Shown piece by piece: positions 11,267 to 22,231 of a DNA stretch of 64,000 nucleotides. Positions within the stretch are counted from its first letter, which is position 1; every line of letters starts with the position of its first letter. This stretch comes from Styela clava (lineage: Eukaryota > Chordata > Ascidiacea > Stolidobranchia > Styelidae). The stretch lies in assembly GCF_964204865.1 (NCBI RefSeq), contig NC_135255.1:3534001-3598000 (forward strand), given 5' to 3'. Below the pieces are notes generated by a model, which made no database searches, was not told the origin of the DNA, and worked only from the letters and a program-made list of their open reading frames with translations. Both the position numbers and the translations under genes were made by a program.

Positions 11267-13156
11267 ATGGGGGTGGACATACGGTCGGAATTAGATATTT
11301 GTAATTTGCGCCCCCAACATAGTTGGGTTGAGTCCATCATGAAAATCACTTTAATTTTGATTTACAGACCGTGTATCAATATGTTAACATATACAGTTAC
11401 TATCATATTCATTCTGTGTGTTGGATTAGTGAAGATTCAACGAACGACATGTATGTTGGAAGAGACTTCAGAATACGAAGATAAAGCAAGGGATAGAATG
11501 TTTAGTGCTGAGAACATCATATCAACGAGGGGTGAAAAAACAATACTTGTTGCTATATTCGTACGAAATAAAGAACATTCATTGCCATATTTTCTACGAG
11601 GACTTGAAGATTTGAAATATGATAAAAAACTGATGTGGCTGTGGATTATTTCTGACCATAATCGAGATAACTCTACAAAGCAACTGGAAACATGGGTAAG
11701 AGTTTTCAATGATCAATACGCAAAGATTGAGTTTGAGAAACCAGATTTCCCAATGAATTACAACGGAGATTTGAGTGACTTACATTGGACAAAAGATCGA
11801 TACATTCGACTGCTTGAGCTGAAGCAATTTGCACTAAACAAAGCGAGAAAGATGAATGTCGATTTCATTTTATATATTGATGCTGATAATATTCTAATGA
11901 ATCCATACACTTTGAACCACCTCACCGGAAAATCGCAGACGATCATTGCACCTATGCTGAATTCAAATACGGATTACTCCAACTTTTGGGGCGAGGTGGA
12001 CAAAGAAGGATGTCATAAAGATAATGACTTGTACGATAAAATCAGGACTCGTAAAGAAACCGGGACCTTTGATGTTGCATTAGTACATTCAACATTCTTG
12101 ATAAATTTGAAAAATGAAGATTCTAAAAAAGTTAGATTTTTACCAATTCCATCATGTTACGACCACGATTTTAATGATGATATGATTTTTCATTACCAAT
12201 GTGATTTGGAAGACGTACATATGTACATTGATAATTCCGTTTTTTATGGTTATTTACCAGAGCCACAAGATAAGGACGATGGCTTAGAAGATGAAATTTA
12301 TAATTTTATGAGAATGAGGATGGATGCTATGACACTGCCTCCTGTAGGCGTTGGAATATCGTTAAGAAAATCTGTACACGTTCCGGATAAGGAGATTATT
12401 ACCAGTCTTCCAGTTGATCATGTGTTTGTAATTAATTTGGAGAGAAATCGCAATCGCAGATTACGGATTAATAAAAGCTTTGCAATGTATAAAATCAATT
12501 ACACATTATTTGATGCTGTTGATGGAAGAAAGTTAAATAGAAGTTATATCGATAGTCTTGGCATCAAAGTACCTACAGGCTATAAAAGCCCGGAGTTTGG
12601 AAATGAAATGACTGTAGGTGAAATTGGTTGCTTTTTGAGTCATTATTTCGTTTGGAAAAAGATTTTGGATGAGAAATACGAATCAACCATCATCTTTGAA
12701 GACGATGTTCAATTCAAACCAAAATTTATCCAAAAATTTCAGAATGTTATGGAGAAAGTACGAAATGAGAATATATCGTGGGATTTGATTTATTTGGAAA
12801 GAAAACCAGCGGGAAATGAAGGCGAGGAAGAAACGGTGATATTACAAAATGACAGTGGTCCTAACTTGGTGCAACCAGTCTATTCTTACTGGACCATAGC
12901 GTACATGATATCTTACGATGGGGCGAAAAAGTTGATTGATGCCGAACCGTTGGGTAAAATTATTGCAGTGGATGTGTTTCTTGCTGTCATGTACGGAAAA
13001 CAGCCCTTAAATTATATTAATAAATATTTCCCAACAAAAAATCTCAATGCTCTTTCATTCGAGCCAACCATAGTAAAACAAACACACTACTACTCCAATG
13101 ATTATCATGTCAGCGATACCGCAAATTCAAAATTCGCCAATGAAATCCTGCAGTAG
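11267..13156 (+). CDS. procollagen galactosyltransferase-like (GT25 family), single exon
   Basis: Family enzymes add galactose to hydroxylysine in collagen inside the ER. The uninterrupted frame encodes 629 residues, close to the roughly 620 of animal COLGALT proteins. Residues about 80-360 are the N-terminal GT-A-like half (LMWLWIISDHNRDNSTKQL; metal-binding DAD at 205-207 in LYIDADNILMNPYTL). Residues 383-600 are the GT25 domain: VDHVFVINLERN, FDAVDGR, GEIGCFLSH, the EDD motif at 478-480 in IIFEDDVQF, and VDVFLAVMYG from residue 568. A hydrophobic stretch near residues 39-54 (LTYTVTIIFILCVGLV) would be a signal anchor. The C-terminus is ANEILQ and lacks the RDEL-type ER-retention signal of vertebrate COLGALT1. 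Met at 11339 (codon 25) is an alternative start. The lack of introns, unlike neighbouring genes, suggests retroposition or intron loss. Activity is inferred only. Confidence 0.9.
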   Translation: MGVDIRSELDICNLRPQHSWVESIMKITLILIYRPCINMLTYTVTIIFILCVGLVKIQRTTCMLEETSEYEDKARDRMFSAENIISTRGEKTILVAIFVRNKEHSLPYFLRGLEDLKYDKKLMWLWIISDHNRDNSTKQLETWVRVFNDQYAKIEFEKPDFPMNYNGDLSDLHWTKDRYIRLLELKQFALNKARKMNVDFILYIDADNILMNPYTLNHLTGKSQTIIAPMLNSNTDYSNFWGEVDKEGCHKDNDLYDKIRTRKETGTFDVALVHSTFLINLKNEDSKKVRFLPIPSCYDHDFNDDMIFHYQCDLEDVHMYIDNSVFYGYLPEPQDKDDGLEDEIYNFMRMRMDAMTLPPVGVGISLRKSVHVPDKEIITSLPVDHVFVINLERNRNRRLRINKSFAMYKINYTLFDAVDGRKLNRSYIDSLGIKVPTGYKSPEFGNEMTVGEIGCFLSHYFVWKKILDEKYESTIIFEDDVQFKPKFIQKFQNVMEKVRNENISWDLIYLERKPAGNEGEEETVILQNDSGPNLVQPVYSYWTIAYMISYDGAKKLIDAEPLGKIIAVDVFLAVMYGKQPLNYINKYFPTKNLNALSFEPTIVKQTHYYSNDYHVSDTANSKFANEILQ

Positions 13157-15088
13157 CTACACAGAACTATGAAGTACAATTCAACGATTCTGTTTCAGAA
13201 CATACTCATAGTTCATATTTATAAAACTATTGAATCAATTTTAAGTAAATTAACTGTGATTTGTTTAATTCTTTAACTGTAATGCTTTTGCAGAATAATC
13301 TTCTATTATTTTGCTTTTGTTTATCGTTGTTTTATTATCATTCAATGTGGCTTATCACGAACAAGAGAGCAATGCTCAAATATATGGAGACGTCAATCAG
13401 AGAGAAGCTGTCCTTACCTTTGACGCTACCGGTACCTACGGCGCTGTATGCCATTCCCCGTTAAGAAAGCAAGCACTTCGTTACACACCACCGACGTTCG
13501 ATGAGCACGTGATCAAAAGAGCAAGAAAAAGAGTGAAAGCATAAAAACGACTTTTTAGGTTTTCCACTAGGTGTCCAAAAAAAAAGTAAAACGATCCTTA
13601 GGTTCACTCCGTGTCCAATAATGAAAAATAAAAGTAATAGCCTTCTGGGCAATTAAAAAATCAATCTTTAAAGTGATGGATAAGTAAAGCCCAAAAATAC
13701 ACCAACAGAAGCTTTTAAGATTTGTTTCAGAAGTTTCTTATAGATACAAATTGATACATTGATTAAATATCTGTGACCCACTCTCTTCTGTTCGCCGATA
13801 AAAATATAATTTTTGACCCATTCATCGAGAAAGGTTCGCCATCCCTGTCCTAGTACTTTGACTGACGGGACTTTAATTCCTTCAAATTTATCAATATTCA
13901 ATATCTGATGCCCCGTTAAGTGTTTCTTCAAACTAAATAATCATACAGTGATCCACGACTTGACCGGCTATTGGGTCGGGTATGAGAAGAGCTAACCAGC
14001 AAACATTTTCAGACCCGAAAGAATAAAAGTGAAACCTAACTGACAACCTTGCCGCGACTAGAGTCCAGCATATTTTAGAAATCGGATTATCTCATTCGAA
14101 CACGTGAAGCCACACATTGATGAAGGTTGAGCATAAATTTATGGCATTATCTGTGTTGTGTACTCAAGTGACACAGAAAAAATATTATTACCTTTCATTT
14201 TAAAACATTAATCTCAAGGATTCAAATGTAGTTACTCGGAAAAGGTGAGTAATATTTAAGTTAATAAGCAAAAAATGACCATATAAAGAGAGGATTGCGC
14301 TTAATAAATTTTGGGATAAATATTTCTTTCAACGCTTTATTTACTGCAGCAGTTGTTTTGACTATTTTGATTCTCAATAGTATTGTCTTATTTGTGGGCC
14401 TGTGAACAGCTGCTTCAGTCCTATATATATATATCTTCGTACATCTTTTCTAGGTCAAAATCTCGCAAGTAGTTGTTTTATTCTTGTTTTATTTGTGTCG
14501 CAAAGTTGACGTCCCACATCATTTCTTCGTAGTCGCAGTAACCAGAACTCAAAACCCAAAAAGATAGCTGACTGTAATGAAATAGTGTGTCTCAACAGGA
14601 CGTTAACATAAAATGCGGTACATTAAAAATCCTCTGTATTTATTGAAATAAATGTATGTACATGAAATATAATGTACATCACAAGTATACTCAAGCCTAA
14701 TGCACTATTCACAAGCCGTTGCGTTGCCGCCCTCAGTAGGTAATATGTAAAACATAACATCTGAATCGAATTATTTCTTTCCCATCAATTTAGGTAAGAA
14801 AGTTTTGAATCCCAAAAACATGTGTTACTGCATTGTGCATTATTAAAATATCATTTGCGCATTACATGTTTATATTCGATGATATACAACATGAAACCTA
14901 CATCGAATGCGAACACAAGAGCAATTTAGTTCAGCACTATTAGTCCGGCAGATAAGGGGACCTTTTTGGCCCAAGTTTGATTTCAGACATGAAGTTTTTT
15001 TTATTAGTGATTATTCATCTTGGGGTCATTGCCCATCATTTCTACATGTGTCTGGAGTTTGCAGCCTGAGCAATTTTTTTCACGGCTT
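13157..15088. other. intergenic with repeat fragments
   Basis: About 35 bases at 13360-13397, around AGAG.AATGCTCAAATATAT, match the middle of the hAT-type elements at 20810-21239 and 62047-62459, so a fragment of that family is likely. A SINE-like stretch lies at 13945-14110. A minus-strand frame at 13668-13931 is not recognised. The remainder is featureless AT-rich DNA. Confidence 0.4.
13945..14110 (-). repeat. diverged SINE fragment
   Basis: Shares AGCTAACCA, TTTCAGA, AGAGTCCAGCA and ATTCGAAC in the same order as the SINE copy at 5165-5460. Similarity is patchy, so this is an old or distinct subfamily copy. Confidence 0.45.
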
Positions 15089-15426
15089 GATATTTGTATT
15101 GGTGTTTTTCGTCAAACCTGTGTATCATAATGACACACAAACTTAACCATAAACAGTTACAATACTATGTTCAGGTTGTGCGCAATCTTGGTGCACAAAC
15201 TACGCAAGCACTAAATTTACTACGAAATAAAATCAATAACTTTTAGGTATTTATTGAGATATTTGTACTAGTGTTTTTCGTCAAACATGTGCATCATAAT
15301 GGCGCACAATCTGAACCATAACCTGTTACAATACTATGTTCAGGTTGCGCGCAATCTTGGTGCACAAACTACGCAAGCACCAAATTTAATATGAAATAAA
15401 ATCAATAACTTTTAGGTATTTGTTGA
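15089..15426. repeat. 169-bp tandem duplication with an inner hairpin motif
   Basis: Two units with a period of 169 bases start at 15089 and 15258 (GATATTTGTA.T.GTGTTTTTC in both). Each contains an imperfect palindrome: ATGGCGCACAATCTGAACC in unit 2 faces GTTCAGGTTGCGCGCAATCT. The same motif forms the arms of the hairpin element at 17669-17759. Confidence 0.75.
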
Positions 15427-17668
15427 GCCCAGCTTTGGGTCGCGACCCATATACAGTATATGGAAATACTGTCGAAACATACGCGTAAAATAAAGAGTAC
15501 TATTTCAAAATACCCGTTTTTGTTGCAATTAACAATACGCCTGCTAATGCAGTCGCCAGTGGTTCAAGTGGATATACACCCGGTGGAGAACAGTCAATTA
15601 TTTGTTAGCGAGAATTGTTATGCAGCGGGATGATCACGACGACGCAGTGAAAGATACTGATATCACGAGAACAAGAATGGGAAAATTGCTACATTTTATA
15701 GTATATCCCAGGAAAAGAATATAGTTCATTCTTATGTTCCATGCCAATGCTTTTCAAACTACCAAAGACTCTCAACACTTTTGCTTCTTCTCTTCTATAA
15801 AAATACATTGTTATTATATATTCGCATTTCCATCTGTTTGTTCGTGCTCCCAGATAGCCCTGTCATAAACTAAAAGAGGCGACCGTGCTTCTCTTGTTTG
15901 TTGTCATGCTGTCCCTGGAATTCAGCTACAACAAAAATTTCAGGAAAACGGATTTTTAAATTTCATGGGTGAAATTTCATTTCGTGGTTTACGGGTGGTA
16001 AAATGCCAAGTTATTCCAACAACATGATCATGTTTTGCAATTTACAACCAATATTTTGTATGTAACTTTGTTTGACAGAGCCCCAAGAGCTCTGACTACA
16101 AATATCAAAAATGTGAGGTCAAAATAGTCACACTACAACATTGTCAAATGTGGTGTATTTACGATAGATAACAGATTTACCAAAAATAATTACATAAAAA
16201 ATGGTAAAATAAAGATCAATTCAGCAATATCTACTTGGCGATATGCATCTGTTGATGATTTTATGTGTTTGTTTCGGAAGTTTAATAACAGAATTAATTG
16301 TGGTTGTTGGGGATGTTTTAAAAAAAGGTTGCATAAAAAAAAGTTTTCACAAAATGTCAAGGTTTGATGGTAGTAGAGAAGTAGAAAAAATACTTCCATG
16401 TTTTTTTTTTCATTTGATAACCACGCCACAGAACTTCCCCGATAAGTATACGCAGCAATTGCGAGAGGCAGAAATGCCAAGATGGGATTCATCGCATTGC
16501 AAGCCAATATTAGCAATTCTTATATATATTCGCGCATTCCCATCTGAACAGCGTGGGAAAGATTATACCCATCTACACACTTTAAGAACTATGTCAGATG
16601 AGCGTCATATTATCGAATATTATTGAAGGAATAGTGCAATGGGAAAAGACATATAAGGCGGAACTTTCAGCAGTATGCAATCAAATAATTTTATTGTAGA
16701 ACATATATTTAAAAACATTTCGTCACGCCAACTGCAGTCCGAAACTTTTTGTCTCTGACTGAGCTTAGATACCAATTGGCACTCATGCAAACTGGTAAGA
16801 CTGTAAGAGGCACGCGATGGAGCAGATACTAAGAGTATCCATCCCCCAGCTGTCATTTGAGTGGGTACTGCTGTTTTTATTGCAGATGTTACTAATCTTT
16901 GTGTATTAAAGATTTACTGGCATCACCGATTTGAGGATGTTGGAGACCAACACGCAATATTACAAAACTTACTTTCAACATGCGGTTTGAATGAATGAAA
17001 AATCTGGAACTAGTATTCTTTAGAACAGCATACAAATTCTATGGAACGAAATCATACACAAAAGCTCGTCAAAAACCTATAGCTCAATAATCAAGTGGAA
17101 TTTGATGCATGTGCGCAAAAATGTGCGCGTTACTACGTACAACCGACGCACGCAGGAAAATGTGTGTGATGTACTAGTATTCAAAAACGTTTGACTCAAC
17201 TATGTTGGCATAACAGGTGCACATCTCGGTTTTGCATACGCATACCTTCTATCTCCACAAGCATATATTAATTTTGCCAAAGTCAATGCAGCACTGAAAG
17301 GTTGCGGTTCTTCCAAAAGAAAACACGTTACACATCTTTAGATACCAGTGGATGGTTTTTCATGGCCTTGTTCGGAGTGAAAGACGAGGTCAAATATTCA
17401 ATCCAATTCAACTAATAAAATATTTCCTAAGTCCCTAAGCTTAAACTAGGAAAACGAAATGCGCGCGGCAACGCAAATGTAGTTTGAAGAGCGCAATAGA
17501 AAGTGGCTAGATGCTGTCGATGGACCTTGGCTTGTATTAGTGAAATAAACTACCATTTATTCACTGAAATTGAATTTCTGACATTGTCAGGAGATTCAAT
17601 GTTACTATGTATGCAAAACTAAACCATGTAGCTATGAAATAATTGTTTTTAACAAAAAGGCGCTCCTG
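15427..17668. other. intergenic, nothing recognised
   Basis: Contains open frames on both strands at 16190-16626 (108 and 127 codons) that overlap each other and show no recognisable domain, so neither is called. It could be decayed transposon DNA, but no ends were found. Confidence 0.35.
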
Positions 17669-17759
17669 AAGTATTCATACCAAGATGGCGCACAACCTGA
17701 ACATTGTATGTTTACCCGATTAGGGTTCAGGATGTGCGTCATCTTGGACCGAATACTTT
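17669..17759. mobile_element. 91-bp hairpin MITE
   Basis: Arm 17669-17702 (AAGTATTCATACCAAGATGG and on through CGCACAACCTGAAC) pairs with arm 17723-17759, reading inwards as AAGTATTCGGTCCAAGATGA and CGCACATCCTGAAC. The loop is about 20 bases. It has no coding capacity. The motif is shared with 15089-15426. It abuts the hAT-type element that follows. Confidence 0.7.
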
Positions 17760-18017
17760 AAATCAGGGGCGTAGCCAGAAATTTTCAAAGGGGGGGGTCT
17801 GAATTTTTTTTTGCCAAGTCAGATCGAAACAGCTAGCGGGTCCGATCGAACGCTGGAATTCGCGTGTTTTTAGTAGTTTTGAGAGTTTAAAAAGCATTTT
17901 AAGCTACGGAAAATTGCTATCTATGATACAGAAAAATGATTTTATTTTTTTTTACATTTTAAAAGAGGGGGGTTCCGACCCGCAAAACCACCCCCTGGCT
18001 ACGCCACTGCTTCAAAT
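17756..18017. mobile_element. hAT-type MITE, 246 bp
   Basis: The body is 17764-18009. The left end CAGGGGCGTAGCCAG and right end CTGGCTACGCCACTG are terminal inverted repeats. The flanks CTTTAAAT (17756-17763) and CTTCAAAT (18010-18017) match at 7 of 8 positions, as expected for a hAT target duplication. The interior has a G-run near each end and no transposase. Confidence 0.85.
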
Positions 18018-19330
18018 CCGCTTAAAAAAATTGCTCAACATTATATACTCCACATCCACCTGGGTATCATTATATATGTCATATACATTATATCTAAACA
18101 ATAAAAAAAACTTTATGTCCCAAAACAATGTTAAGGCCCAATTCTGCCGGACTACATGTCTGTTAATTAAATAAAGTCTAGTTAATTTTAGAGCAATCAA
18201 TGTATAGAATTAAATCTTCAAAAGCAAAAACAAAACCAAAGTTGAGCGAAGCCACATGAATCAAATTTGTTGAAAGACCTACCTTAAGGCCCAAACACGA
18301 ACAACATCAATCACTTTCATTGAAGTTAGATGTGGGCCAGACTGCGAATCGAATCTCCCTAATGGCACAGACGTTTTTACAATGAGGACAAGATAAAAAT
18401 TAACGGAGGATAAAAACATGCATAAGGCTTCTCAACATTATTCCAATACCCTATACAAATCTTTAGATGTCCTAAATTCCCTAATAAATTTAATAACTAA
18501 AAACAAGCTTGTATGCTTTGTAACATGATCGATGCAAAGTTAGTGTAAAATATTGAAGTTCAATTTAACGGAACAAAAGTATTGTGCTAAAGGTTTACAA
18601 GCTTCAATTATAAGAAGGAATTGAACTAGTATTTATTTGATTCCAAATCATCATTAACAAAGGATCACTAATTATCTAGTCATTATTCATTTGAAACTGT
18701 ATCGGATGTGACTTAGTGATAACGTCCCCTACGACAAGACAAAGACAAGACAGAGTATTCAAATTGCGACAAGTTAACGCAAACAAAGGCAATTATTACA
18801 GTAATATTTTAATACGGATGGATAGATTGTAAGACCGGTTCCAAAAATGCGTAAGCTGTGTAATTAAGAGCAAAGGGTCGCCTAATTGTTTCGATAGCGA
18901 AAAAAGGAAGCGTGTTTACACTTGAACAACTAAATAATGACTACTTATTATAATCTTGCGCATCGTTACAAATTTTCTTGCTTTATAACCTCGCTGACGA
19001 CTGTAATGGCGTAGTAGAAGTAGATCGTCCTGCCTTCAGGATGAACTGAAAGTGTTTAAAAAATTCGTTAGTAATTATGGTTTTAACATAGAAACTAAAT
19101 AGTTTGAAATTAAGCAATTAATAGCAAAAATTGATCGAATTGATAGCAAAAAGCTAAGGCGATTATTCATGGGCCAAGGAAATAAAATTTCTCTTATGAA
19201 ACGAAAAAAAGACTTCAGAATTATTGAAATATCAGAATTAAATAAATGCCGGTTAACGTAACATTTTTAAATGCCTCTACTTAACAGAATTTACGTCATT
19301 AGAGACTATTTTGCGTGATTAACTCTAGCG
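18018..19330. other. intergenic upstream of DEP copy 2
   Basis: AT-rich DNA with no recognisable exon. The open frames at 17914-18200 are read-through from the MITE and are not genes. Confidence 0.4.
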
Positions 19331-21629
19331 ATGGACTTTTATTCAACGTACCATGCGTCGAGAAGCGATCACAAAATGATTCCGAGACAATACAAAGCTA
19401 CAGCAATATGGAACGAACTTATTGGATCTTTTCGAATACATATGTGTTGTAAAACTCGGAGGAGAAATTTGAAAACTTATTCTAACTGTTTTACTGGAGC
19501 TGGTGCCATCCACGTCTTGCATGCTGTTTTGATTGAAAATCAAAATTTTACTCGGAAAGTTACCAGAGAGCAGGTATGCCCATATAAGTATATATTTGAT
19601 TTGACAATAAACTGGAAAATCATGAATGGAAGTTTTGTGATATTGCGGTAAATTATTCTTCTAATAAAATACAGTACCGTATAAACGTTGAAAATAGAAT
19701 TACTCAAGTTATGTTGAAAATTGTGTTGGGTAGTAGATGCTATAATTTTTTGTTAATTAACGTCTCTGTATAGTCGACGGTAGCAATGAGATTTGGCATG
19801 TGATGCCCGAAATTCTATTGAATCAACAACATATTTTGTCTTAACATGATTCAAAGTTGTTTTCAACTTTGAACTTCTTTGATTTTATCACCTAACACCA
19901 GTGTTCCCTCTAAGATGTACGCGTGTGCGCGCGCGCACAGCTTTCAGAGGCTGCGCACACGCATAGATTTCCTGCGCACAGACGTATTTCGATGTAATGT
20001 AACAATGTGCTCGGTTGGCAGGTTGAGAAAGTTTGTTGTTGGCCCACCCATTACCCGGTTAGAACGCCAAAATTTCTTCATTGGTTTTTGCACAAATATT
20101 AGTCAAATATTTCCAAAAATGTGCGCACACACCAAAATTTCTGCGCACACATACTACAAAAAATTAGAGCGAACATTGCCTAACACCATGAAATAATTTT
20201 ATTTATTTTTGTAAGGCCCACAAATTGATGCAGAAATTTCTGTCGGAACACGTGATCGAAACGGTCAACGGAAAATGGGAAAATGAAACATTTTCTGATT
20301 CAAATCGTTTATACAGGTGGGCATTTTATTGTTAAACCGGCAGTATACAATCCGATTTTATAACATTTTGTTCGTGTAACTTTTGGTTTTAAATAAGTTT
20401 GGGTCAGTCATCAGTATCGACCCACAAATTCAGGTACGGGTAAAAGTTGAAATTTTTTCCTAACTTGCATTCTTATCATCTGTGGTAGAATTTTCTACGA
20501 GTCATTTGGGTTCGGTTTGAACATGTTGTATTGACACACTGTATGCTTGATTTCGATTTAACCAACTTTATTAGATTTTCATTTATACAATATATATGCA
20601 TGAGCCAATGTATCTATCCACTGACAACTTTGGAAAAGAAATGTATTGGTTTACGATTTATTCATTCGATTAAGTAGATTATATTATTCTAAGTCTTCGT
20701 TTTGAATTTAGATTCAACAAAGAATATGCATGTGCTACTCCATCGCTATCCTCTCGTTGCAAGGTAAATATTGTATGTAAACTCTGTAATAACAAAATAC
20801 ATCTATTACCAGGCTTGTCTATGAGACATATTTTTCTGTCCCATTCCCATCCCATAGCAATTATGCCTGCCCCATCCCGTCCCATGGGATTCCCATTGGA
20901 ATACAATTCAATAAAAATTGTTAAATTTAGGTTTAGCGTCTACTAAATATGACTACATGTACGAAGAGACATGCAAAACAACAAAATTCACGGACTTTGT
21001 TAACTTTATATTCATAACTATAATACATGTGTCCATCAGTCCCTTCACGAAGTATATTGTAAAGGCTGAATATATTTTGCTCCTAATAACTAACATGAGA
21101 GCTATGCTCAAATATAGATCATAAGACCATAACGAAATGTTTTATCATCATTTCCCTGAAAATCATAAGGTTTACGTATCCCATGGGAAAATACAAATAT
21201 GTGCTGTCCCGTCCCATCCCTGTCTCATGGACAAGCCTGCCTATTATGGTAGCCAATTGTGGGTGATATTCCCACGTATTGAACCCCACATATCAAAATT
21301 TCAATGAATCTGTTTTAGAAAAGTAGACATGGGTTTTTATCTCTAATTTAAATTTATTTCTATTCGAAAACATTTTTCCACTTATAATACCGTGGTTTTC
21401 TAATTTTATTCAGTGGAAATTCTTTTTTTAAATTATCTTGCAATATGCGTAAATCGCTTTATAATTTTTACAGGTGATGTCCCCGCCAACGATAAAACGG
21501 TTTTCAACAAACATTCTGGAAGAAAAAGAACGTCACACGGATCATGAGCAATCGACGAAAAAGACTAATTTGACTAGAAAAGACGATATTCGACTGATAC
21601 CAAGTTGCATTATGGCTGTAACTGATTAG
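19331..21629 (+). CDS. DEP-domain protein, DEPDC1-like, tandem copy 2
   Basis: Four exons, 19331-19573, 20216-20316, 20712-20763 and 21474-21629, all with GT-AG borders, give 183 residues. The DEP domain spans about residues 16-115: YKATAIWNELIGSFRIHMCC, RRRNLKTYSNCFTGAGAIHV, then KFLSEHVIETVNGKWENE and NRLYR. Introns 1 and 2 sit at exactly the same codons and phases (0 and 2) as in copies 1 and 3, and the second exon is 101 bases in all three, which shows common descent by duplication. The tail keeps MSPPTIKRFSTN and ends RLIPSCIMAVTD, closely matching copy 1. Introns 1 and 3 have each received a hAT-type element. No RhoGAP-like region follows. Function is unknown beyond the DEP fold. Confidence 0.85.
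19891..20186. mobile_element. hAT-type MITE in intron 1 of DEP copy 2, 280 bp
   Basis: The body is 19899-20178. Left end CAGTGTTCCCTCTAA and right end TTAGAGCGAACATTG are inverted repeats with two mismatches. It is flanked by perfect 8-bp direct repeats CCTAACAC at 19891-19898 and 20179-20186. The interior is rich in GCGCACAC and its complement. The right duplication ends only 29 bases before exon 2. Confidence 0.92.
20802..21247. mobile_element. hAT-type element in intron 3 of DEP copy 2, 430 bp
   Basis: The body is 20810-21239. The ends are CAGGCTTGTCTATGAGACA and the complement of CAGGCTTGTCCATGAGACA. The flanks TCTATTAC and CCTATTAT match at 6 of 8 positions. Both sub-terminal regions repeat CCCATCCCAT-type runs. 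A related copy lies at 62047-62459. No transposase frame is present. Confidence 0.85.
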
Positions 21630-21800
21630 CAAGATTTTATATTGAAGCAAATTTATTATTTATATATCTTTCTTATGTTCCGTGTGTTTTTTATATGACC
21701 AACCATATCATACCAAAAATTTGTTTGTGTTATTTTCGACGATTTTTCTGATATAAAACTTACTTTCTTGGAATCATTATCTCTTTAATGTTATACTGGA

Positions 21801-21806
21801 AATAAA
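21801..21806 (+). promoter_or_regulatory. candidate polyadenylation signal, DEP copy 2
   Basis: AATAAA about 170 bases after the stop at 21629. The spacing is like that of copy 1. Confidence 0.4.
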
Positions 21807-22231
21807 TCAGTTTTATGATTTCTTGCTTAGAGTAATGAAATGTCACTTTGATTGCTTGCTATTACAACGGGATTAGCTTGTTTGAGTTTTCCTATTCCAA
21901 AACGTTTTTAGGTTGATTTACGAGTTAGCAAAGAATATAAATATTTGCATGTTAACGAAATTCTCAACTGGAGGTTGAGAACAGTCTTATATGAAAACGA
22001 CCTTTTGCAGGAATTTATTTTTGCAAGAATATGATTTTGTGGCAAAGAACTCTTGTAAGAATAGACATTTCCAAGAATATGATTTTGAGTATTCATTCCA
22101 ACTTTCTTTAATTATGAAAGATGTCGCATGCACCTCGATAACAGTCATTAAGTCATTCGTAAAAAAAACCTTATTATTGCAGATGAACTTCGAATGAAAT
22201 TAGCCTAAAATTTTCATTATAGGTGGCATAT

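Noticed and set aside
13668-13931. 87-codon minus-strand frame
   Set aside because: No recognisable domain and no exon borders or partner exons; could be a decayed fragment but cannot be supported.
16190-16626. Frames of 108 and 127 codons on opposite strands
   Set aside because: They overlap each other, lack recognisable motifs and have no splice or promoter support.
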